From Adiantum capillus-veneris (taxonomy: Eukaryota; Streptophyta; Polypodiopsida; Polypodiales; Pteridaceae): a stretch of 64,000 bases of DNA. Below are positions 58,171 through 64,000 of the stretch, piece after piece. Location of the stretch: positions 42,073,537-42,137,536 of the forward strand of contig CM043966.1 in NCBI GenBank assembly GCA_014529385.2, read 5' to 3'. How positions within the stretch are numbered: the first letter of the stretch is position 1; the number at the start of each line of letters is the position of its first letter. The translations under genes and the position numbers were made by a program. The notes beneath the pieces are model-generated. The model searched no databases. It was given only the letters and a program-made list of their open reading frames with translations, and was not told the origin of the DNA.

Positions 58171-58603
58171 GAAGGCAAAAGAGGCTAAGAAGAAAGAGGA
58201 TGGTTCCACTGCAAATGCTGGTTCCACTACAAATGCAGCTATCGTTGAGTCTTCTGTAAAAGGAGTCTGTAATGCTGATGTTGATGCAAAATGGGCTTTT
58301 AGCGCAGAGTGCACTTACTTTTCTGTTGTCCATGATGCATGCTTGTCAGTTTCTGCAGATTCACATGCGTGGTATTTCGATAGTGGTGCTACAAAGCACA
58401 TTACCTCACATCCTGAATTGTTCACCTCTCTTGAGTCTATCCCTCATGGGAATTCAGTCACTTGTGCCAACAATGCCTCTTATCCGGTTCAGGGAGTTGA
58501 AAAGATTGTGGTTACTGCTGCTAATGGCTTTTTGTCTATAGCTTCAAACAATTTTGATGTCCGAAGTTTTGATGTGCTTCAAACAATTTATGGCTATGGC
58601 TGA
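58171..58603 (+). pseudogene. Copia protease
   Basis: The frame of the zinc knuckle continues to AWYFDSGATKHITSHPELF (active-site Asp-Ser-Gly near 58375-58385). It then reads ANNASYPVQGVEKIVVTA, typical of copia proteases and their downstream region. It stops at 58601-58603. The GAG-pre-integrase segment and the integrase zinc finger that should follow are absent, so a deletion joins protease to the integrase core. Confidence 0.8.
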
Positions 58604-59300
58604 AAATGTCACAAAATGTACTATGGGCACCCTCCATTCTGATCGAGGGGGGGAGTATATGTCTCATGAATTCAATGCATTTCTGGCTAGTCGTGGGATA
58701 AAATACCAATGTACAGTGCCTTATACACCTCAGTAAAATGGTGTTGCTAAGAGGAAAAACAGGTCACTGACGGAAATGGCACGATGTATGGTCAAAAGGC
58801 AAGATTTGCCAAATTCTTTTTGGCTTGAGGCCATCATGTGTGCCACTTATGTACTAAACAGGTGTCCTACAAAATCTTTGTAGTCTATTACTCCATATGA
58901 AGCATGGCATGATAGAAAGCCTTCTATTGAGCACATGCGTGTTTTTGGCTGTTTGGCATATGCTTTGGTGCCACAAACACAGTGCAGAAAATTAGATGAT
59001 AAGGCTGTCAAATGTATTTTTGTTGGTTATAGTGCTGAAAGCAAAGGTTACAGGTTGTATCATCTGCAAACAAAACGTATTCTGGTTTCACGGGATGTAG
59101 TGTTTGTGGAAGATTCTGTTCAGCCCTTGCTGTCATGTACTAGTGACAATAATGTAAGCTCACAGGACATTTATGACACTCTGTTGCCTCTTTTTAGTGG
59201 TGGAAATACGAATGTAAGTTCCAATGAGGCAAATGTACAGCCTATGGGGGGTTTTGAAAATGTTACAGATTAGACTATTACTGATGCAGATGTACAGCCT
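58554..59300 (+). pseudogene. Copia integrase core, catalytic Glu replaced
   Basis: The frame from 58554 begins inside the integrase core: the first catalytic Asp is missing through the deletion. LHSDRGGEYMSHEF holds the second Asp. The third position, normally Glu in NGVAERKNR-like text, is Lys here (NGVAKRKNRSL, about 58740-58770). TAA at 58734-58736 and a TAG near 58880 interrupt it. VFGCLAYALVPQTQ and CIFVGYSAESKGYRLY mark the C-terminal part. A third stop, TAG at 59271-59273, lies in the first copy of the 57-bp repeat. All three stops are in one frame that runs on into RT. Confidence 0.85.
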
Positions 59301-59346
59301 ATGGGGGTTTTTGAAAATGTTACAGATCATCCTATTACTGATGCAG
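59233..59346. repeat. 57-bp in-frame tandem duplication
   Basis: Copies at 59233-59289 and 59290-59346 start ATGTACAGCCTATGGGG. The unit is 19 codons, so the frame is kept. Copy 1 carries TAG where copy 2 has CAT. Confidence 0.95.
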
Positions 59347-60368
59347 ATGTACATGATGTACTTGATGAGGAAAGGGCTGAAAATGAGCAGGCTACAAGTA
59401 TGCCAAAATGGCTGGTGCACACTTTGCGTGACAGTAAGTTGGATGCACCTTTGTCTAGTTGTACTCATTCAGGCTCTTGCCATGCATCTTATGTATCAGA
59501 ATTTTATGCTTTGGCTGTGTCTAGCTTACATGATGTTGAGGATCCTCTGTCTTTTGATGAAGCACAAAATTTAGAAAATTCGATGGCTGCCATGCAATCA
59601 GAGTATGATACACTTATAGAAAATGACACAAGGACTTTATGTGATTTGCCTCCTGATAAAAAGGCCATTGGTACGAAGTGGGTTTACCAATTGAAACGCA
59701 AGCCGGATGGTGAGATTGATTACCATAAGGCTCAACTTGTTACAAAGGGTTATGCACAACAAAAAGGCATAGATTATGAAGAGACTTTTGCTCCCACTTG
59801 TGGTATGCATACTATGCGTTTTCAATGTGCATTGGCAACTCATTTTGGTTGGGATGTACATCAATCAGACATTTTTACTGCTTTCTTGAATGGTGACATA
59901 TTTGAGGAAGTTTATGTAACGCAACCTCGCGGTTTTGTCATAAAAGGACAAGAGGAAAAAGTGTGCAGATGTAAGAAGGCTTTGTATGGGCTAAAGCAAT
60001 CTCCTCGTGCTTGGTATGAGAAAGCTGACACTCATTTGGTCAAACGAGGCTTTCGTAACAATCCAACAGAAAGCACATTGTATGTAAAGCATGAGGGTGA
60101 TGTACTTCGCATTGTGGTTCTTTATCTTGATGATTTGCTGATCAATGAACCAAATGAGAGACATATTGCTGAATTTAAGGCTGATTTGAATGCTACTTTC
60201 AAGATGAAAGATTTGGGGTTGTTGCATCATTACTTGGGTTTACAGTTTAAGAAGTGTGATGGTGGTATTGCCTTGTGTCAGAAAATTTACATAGAGACAT
60301 TGCTATGTAAGTTTGGACTTGGGGATTGCAAACCTATTACCACTCCCATGGAAACAGGTTTGAAGTGA
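59301..60368 (+). pseudogene. Copia reverse transcriptase
   Basis: An open stretch of 355 codons holds the whole RT: KAIGTKWVYQLKRKPDGEID, YEETFAPTCGMHTMR, WDVHQSDIFTAFLNG, CRCKKALYGLKQSPRAWY, and the active-site box VVLYLDDLLI (YLDD) near 60115-60145. LGLLHHYLGLQF and CKPITTPMETGL follow. It is the best-preserved domain of this element and shows no internal stop. It ends through a frameshift near 60360 rather than at a natural end. In the intact element it would be one part of the gag-pol polyprotein. Confidence 0.9.
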
Positions 60369-60708
60369 GTCTACATGATGCTGGAGATCCTGCTAATGTC
60401 ACTCTTTATCAAATTGTTGTTGGTTGCCTTATTTATGTATGCAACACGAGGCCGGATATTCAGTTTGCAGTCTCACAGGTCAGCAGATTTATGCATAGCA
60501 CAAGGTCTGAGCATTGGCAGGTTGTCAAGAGGATTTTCTGCTACCTTAGTGGCACTTTACATCTTGGCTTGTTTTATCCCAAGGGGGGATCATTGCCGCC
60601 AGACTTACATGCTGTTCGGACTCAGATTGGGTTGATTGTTTTGACACACTAGTATCCACAAGTGGTTTTTGTTTCATGCTTGGCTGTTCATGTATATCAT
60701 GGTTGATC
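60360..60708 (+). pseudogene. Copia RNase H N-terminal part, truncated
   Basis: In the frame after the shift: YQIVVGCLIYVCNTRPDIQF, QVSRFMHSTRSEHW and GTLHLGLFYPKGG. After one more frame change DTLVSTSGFCFMLGCSCISW is readable to about 60705, corresponding to the copia RNase H region. It is cut there by the minus-strand LTR element. Confidence 0.78.
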
Positions 60709-61029
60709 ATTCATGTTAGCTAATGCAAGTGCTAATCAACAAAGACACAAAAGAGAGATTCAAATAGAGAGCTTGATTACTAGAGTGCAAGAGATTAAAT
60801 TAAGATTAAAAATGAATGAGGTACATAGTGCTTTTATATCCCAAGGCTAAGCTTCTAAAAGCATACAAATCATGGACCTTTTTTAATGTAATCTTTGGAC
60901 TTCATTTAATGTGTTCTTCATAGGTCCTGGATGTATGCATGCATGTATGCTTCATGGAAGTGTATAGCCATCATGTCATAGAGAGAGAGGGTATTCCCAA
61001 AGCACTCCATGGCTAGGACAATCCCAAAA
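60709..61029 (-). repeat. Element E 3' LTR, outer end truncated
   Basis: It matches 62285-62591 (TCATGTTAGCTAATG, AGAGAGCTTGATTACTAGAG, CATAGTGCTTTTATA). The matching sequence starts at TCATGTTAGC; the ~40 bases preceding this in the other LTR are not found, and copia RNase H text continues up to the junction. Confidence 0.8.
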
Positions 61030-62230
61030 AACTCCCCCTTGAACTAGTCATGGATACTCTAAGCTAATTCATCTAGGATTTGTGATGGTCCATTGATACA
61101 TCATAGGTGGTTCAATTTGATTCATCACTCTATGGTTCACAAAGGTGGCCATTTAGTCATGCGTAGGTTCAATTATAGAGTACATCATAATCATAGAAGG
61201 GGTAAAAGTTGTGTCATTGTCGCCCTTGATTGACTTGATTCATGCCCGTGTATTTGTGGTATCTCCCTAGTACTTCTTCTTCTTCTTCAAGTCCTTGTGC
61301 TTCTCTCCATTTTCATTGCGGATGCATTAATGATGTATCTCCGTATCAGAGTATTATCATATTCATGTTTATTTGATACAAAACATTTGAAAGCTTCAAT
61401 GAATGCTTCATGAAACTCGGGGGTCTTACCACTATATAAAATTATTCGATGTGGCAGTGTCTATGCTCGATTAATATACAAGACGATGAAAAACAAATGC
61501 AAGGAGAATTATTATAGCTCCCCCTATAGCAATGCTCAAGTAAGATTAAGTGAAGAACACAATAGATATTTGGGGCTTTCTACAGTGAGAACCCCTTATA
61601 ATTAGCTTGAAATACAATTATCTTAAATCAAGTAAAAGGGGAAAAAAATGTGCTATGATGTATGCAAAGAGGAGCCGAATGCAAAGAGGAGAAGCTGATG
61701 CATGTTGTTGTGATGTTTGCAGAGAAGAGCTATGATGGTGATGATGAGGATTTTGCCAAATCCTTGGGGCATTAGGCCAAACCTTTAATATAGAGAGTTG
61801 AAATGCTTGTAGGTATGACGTGTATACTATGTGTGGTGAGGCCACTTGAGACATCAGTAGTAGAAGGTGCATCCACGAGAGGAGCAGAAGGTGTATTCAC
61901 AAATTTCTTAGTGTTCTCACAAAATGGAAAAATACTTGCGTTGATTGCCTCTTCTTGCACTAAGGATGGGCAGCCAACTTGCCTCCACCAGTTTTCTAGA
62001 AGCCTTCACTTTAGGTTTGGCCTTTTTCCAAAAAGTGTTTGGCAACCAAATATTAAATAAATGAGCTTGTGTCCTGTGAGGCTCTGAAAAGCGTGGGAGA
62101 AAATAATTTATCAATTAATCTGAATGTAATTAATTATGCAAGAAGTTAATGATAGGTAGAAAAACTTTCGTGCAATTGAAGATGACACCTAGGATCAACA
62201 TAATGACTAGGAGTTTCTAGCCTTCTTGAG
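61030..62230 (-). other. Element E internal region, no recognised gene
   Basis: About 1.2 kb. Short open stretches on the minus strand (61872-61618, His/Ser-rich; 61960-61772) show no retroelement domain. The purine tract lies at its low-coordinate end. Confidence 0.6.
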
Positions 62231-62242
62231 GCTTTGATACCA
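62231..62242 (-). other. Element E primer-binding site, initiator-Met type
   Basis: The minus strand reads TGGTATCAAAGC two bases after the LTR end, one base different from TGGTATCAGAGC. Confidence 0.83.
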
Positions 62243-62244
62243 CA

Positions 62245-62591
62245 TGTAGTGATTATTGTTAAGGTGGATAGAGGTTAGTGGAATTCATGTTAGCTAATGC
62301 GAGTGTTAATTGTAGAAAACACAAAAACGAGATGCAAATAGAGAGCTTGATTACTAGAGTGAGAGAGATTTAATTCCGATTAAAAATGAACGAGGTACAT
62401 AGTGCTTTTATAGTCCAAGGCTAAGCTTCTAAACACATAGAAATCATGGACCTTCTTTAGTGCAATCTTTGGACTTCATTTAATGTGGTGTTCATAGGTC
62501 ATACATGTATGCCTCATGGAAGTGTATGTCCATCATGTCATGGAGAGAGAGGGTATTCCCATAGCACTCCATGGCTAGGGCAATCTCAACA
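62245..62591 (-). repeat. Element E 5' LTR (347 bp)
   Basis: It begins TGTAGTGATTATTG and ends ATCTCAACA on the plus strand, giving TG...CA ends on both strands. The primer-binding site lies next to its inner end, and the body matches the other LTR. Confidence 0.82.
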
Positions 62592-63333
62592 AAAGAATCC
62601 TCCAACATGGTTCTCCACTAACCCTTGACTGGAAACCTCATCATGAATACTATCACCTACAACAATGTTTTGCACAATGCCACAGGATTCAAGGTTGAAG
62701 CATAAGTATTGCATCGAGGGGTGTATGTATCATAAGGTGTGCCCAATTTCAGCAGTCTGCCTCAATAGAATTACCAAAAAACAATCTGTTTTCTCACAGT
62801 ATTATGTATATTTGACTTGCTTGCACGTACTTTTTAGAGGCAAGATTTGGTGGCCACACATAATACATAGTATTAAACACCATAGAAAGTTCTCATCTTC
62901 AGTTTTCCAAACCAAAATGGAAATTTTAGTGCACAAGAACTACTCTGGTCCAGCTTGTCATGCCCTGTCTCAACATTGTGACCTTGATGAACAAATTGTC
63001 TATATCTTTATATGGATTTCTTAGCTTAACTTGCCCTTTTGCATATCAACTATTCACTTGACAAGCAATTTAACTTGAGTTTTTGATATTTTTCTAGATC
63101 TCCATGTAATTATTGTTTATTTTTCTTTGCTGAAATCACTGTTTAGAAATGCCTTAATTTTTTACAACAAATCTCTAATGATGTATATACTATTTTGCAA
63201 GACCCAATGGTCATTGGGTAGATTATGACCTTAAGAATGTGACCATGAAAAAAAGTAGAATCTTTAACGGTTCATTTTTTTTGGATTGCTTAGAAAATCT
63301 TGAGGGAGTTTATAAAAAAAATCTAATAAATAA
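62592..63333. other. Unassigned sequence
   Basis: About 740 bases. A 119-codon plus-strand open stretch (62665-63024) has no recognisable domain and looks like chance. Nothing else is seen. Confidence 0.45.
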
Positions 63334-63446
63334 TGTAATGGAAATGGCCTATGAACTTCGGGAGTAGTGGAATTAGGAAATTAGATAAAGCACTTTTGTG
63401 AGATTACTTTGTGAGCATAGCGGGTGAACTTAATTGATGGTAGTAG
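63334..63446 (-). repeat. LTR terminus fragment of the 29.7-31.2 kb family
   Basis: TGTAATGGAAATGGCCTATG and the following ~110 bases match the outer end of the LTR at 29738 (TGTAATGGAAAAGGCCTCTG, then GAGATTACTTTG and TTGATGGTAG blocks). The match begins exactly at the LTR terminus and fades near 63446. Confidence 0.75.
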
Positions 63447-64000
63447 GGTGAAAGCATGTATAGGTGGACCACTTTTGCCACTATATAGTATATGGTTTTT
63501 GGGGTTGAGAAAATGGGTGGTTTAGGCGTTTGAAACAGTGGGATTAAATTCAAAATTTATGGAAAAAAAGGGTTAAAATTTGACGTGTACTAAGTGAAAG
63601 CGCTTACTGGTTAATGATCACCTCAAGGTACTTTCAAGCACTTAATGCAAATATTCTCTCGAGTCTCGTCCCTCCCACTCTGTCTCGCTCGTTCCTCCTC
63701 CCTCTCTCTGTCTCGCCCGTGCCATTCAGGTTTCTGATTCCCTCTTTCCTCCCTCCTTTGCGTTTCTCTGCTAGCCAAAGCAACAAGTAGCAACATCACA
63801 ACAACAACAAGCAAATTCAGGAGGAGTACTTTTTGTTGAGTTGGTCATCAACTTCAGTAAAAATCCCTTGCAGAGCACCAATAGGTATGTGGCATCATGT
63901 AGCTTGAAGCATTCTATCTCGAATGTTGGTTGAATTTGAATGTGGCTGGTTTTCCTAGGTAGCATTAATCCATGTTTTAACATGCTTCATGCATATGTAG
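63447..64000. other. Unassigned sequence with a pyrimidine-rich tract
   Basis: No gene is recognised. At about 63654-63768 the plus strand is strongly C/T-rich (CTCGTCCCTCCCACTCTGTC-type), followed by CAACAACAACAAG. This could be a transcript leader, but no coding start follows within the window that I can support. Confidence 0.35.

Larger units (their letters stand above)
57278..60708 (+). mobile_element. Ty1/copia gag-pol relic
   Basis: The order gag, zinc knuckle, protease, integrase, RT, RNase H is the copia order (integrase before RT). Both LTRs are missing or unrecognised. The coding region is broken by stops, two small tandem duplications and an internal deletion between protease and integrase. 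It is cut off inside RNase H at 60708, where a minus-strand LTR element begins. Confidence 0.88.
60709..62591 (-). mobile_element. Element E: non-autonomous LTR element
   Basis: Two direct repeats (60709-61029 and 62245-62591) flank about 1.2 kb. On the minus strand an initiator-Met primer-binding site (62242-62231) lies inside the right repeat and a purine tract (TTCAAGGGGGAG, about 61031-61042) lies next to the left repeat. The right repeat is thus the 5' LTR and the left one the 3' LTR. The internal region has no recognisable gag or pol, so the element would depend on others. The left LTR lacks about 40 bases at its outer end. Confidence 0.78.

Noticed and set aside
62665-63024. 119-codon plus-strand open frame as a gene
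   Set aside because: No domain or homology is recognised and the composition is like its surroundings; open frames of this length are common by chance here.

Overview
This window looks like nuclear, repeat-dominated intergenic DNA of a land plant. The evidence is the element repertoire: several Ty3/gypsy and Ty1/copia LTR retrotransposon lineages, a Helitron Rep relic and a hAT-type BED domain. Primer-binding sites match plant initiator-Met and Asp tRNAs, and there is a short (CCCTAAA)3 tract of plant telomere type. The species cannot be fixed from this sequence. From memory only, element C (35.3-43.6 kb) resembles Ty3 lineages of non-flowering plants and fungi, so a large-genome non-flowering plant is possible but unproven. 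I found no intact host gene, tRNA, rRNA or CRISPR array. Every recognisable coding region is broken by stops, frameshifts or truncation.

Layout. 0.1-7.15 kb: element A, a degenerate Ty3 chromovirus-like element (+) with a short 5' LTR remnant and a full 1.6 kb 3' LTR, abutting a copia gag-protease fragment (7.15-8.25 kb). 9.3-9.5 kb: remains of a copia-type LTR edge (-). 9.64-12.25 kb: element B (-), a 5' LTR, a tRNA-Asp PBS and an N-terminal gag relic. 12.25-13.78 kb: a Ty3 protease/RT fragment (+). 14.2-15.1 kb: two degenerate tandem arrays, then a hAT-type BED domain (15.3-15.9 kb). 16.6-24.3 kb: a minus-strand block with unidentified ORFs, a protein-kinase pseudogene and a Helitron Rep pseudogene lacking its helicase. 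25.6-26.3 kb: a satellite-like array. 27.1-27.6 kb: a nearly perfect 247-bp tandem duplication. 27.62-29.19 kb: a solo LTR of the element A family (-) with a perfect 5-bp target duplication. 29.74-31.6 kb: a diverged LTR of the same superfamily (-) with its polypurine tract, next to an unidentified degenerate ORF (31.6-34.0 kb).

35.3-43.6 kb: element C, a Ty3 element (+) with gag, protease, RT, RNase H and integrase. Its downstream LTR carries a ~1.2 kb insertion and is followed by a second, mostly deleted internal region. 43.6-50.9 kb: element D (-), a Ty3 element of the element B family that retains its 5' LTR but has no 3' LTR. 50.9-51.3 kb: a GA/ACAC minisatellite. 52.84-53.77 kb: a long imperfect inverted repeat with nested hairpins. 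57.3-60.7 kb: a copia gag-pol relic (+), broken in its RNase H region by a non-autonomous LTR element on the minus strand (60.7-62.6 kb). 63.3 kb: a last LTR-terminus fragment.

The pieces do not form a pathway. They record nested insertions, LTR-LTR recombination and local duplications. The most unusual items are the nested inverted repeat, the unidentified ORF beside the 29.7-31.6 kb LTR, the kinase pseudogene lying where a Helitron helicase would be expected, and microsatellites embedded at fixed positions inside LTRs.
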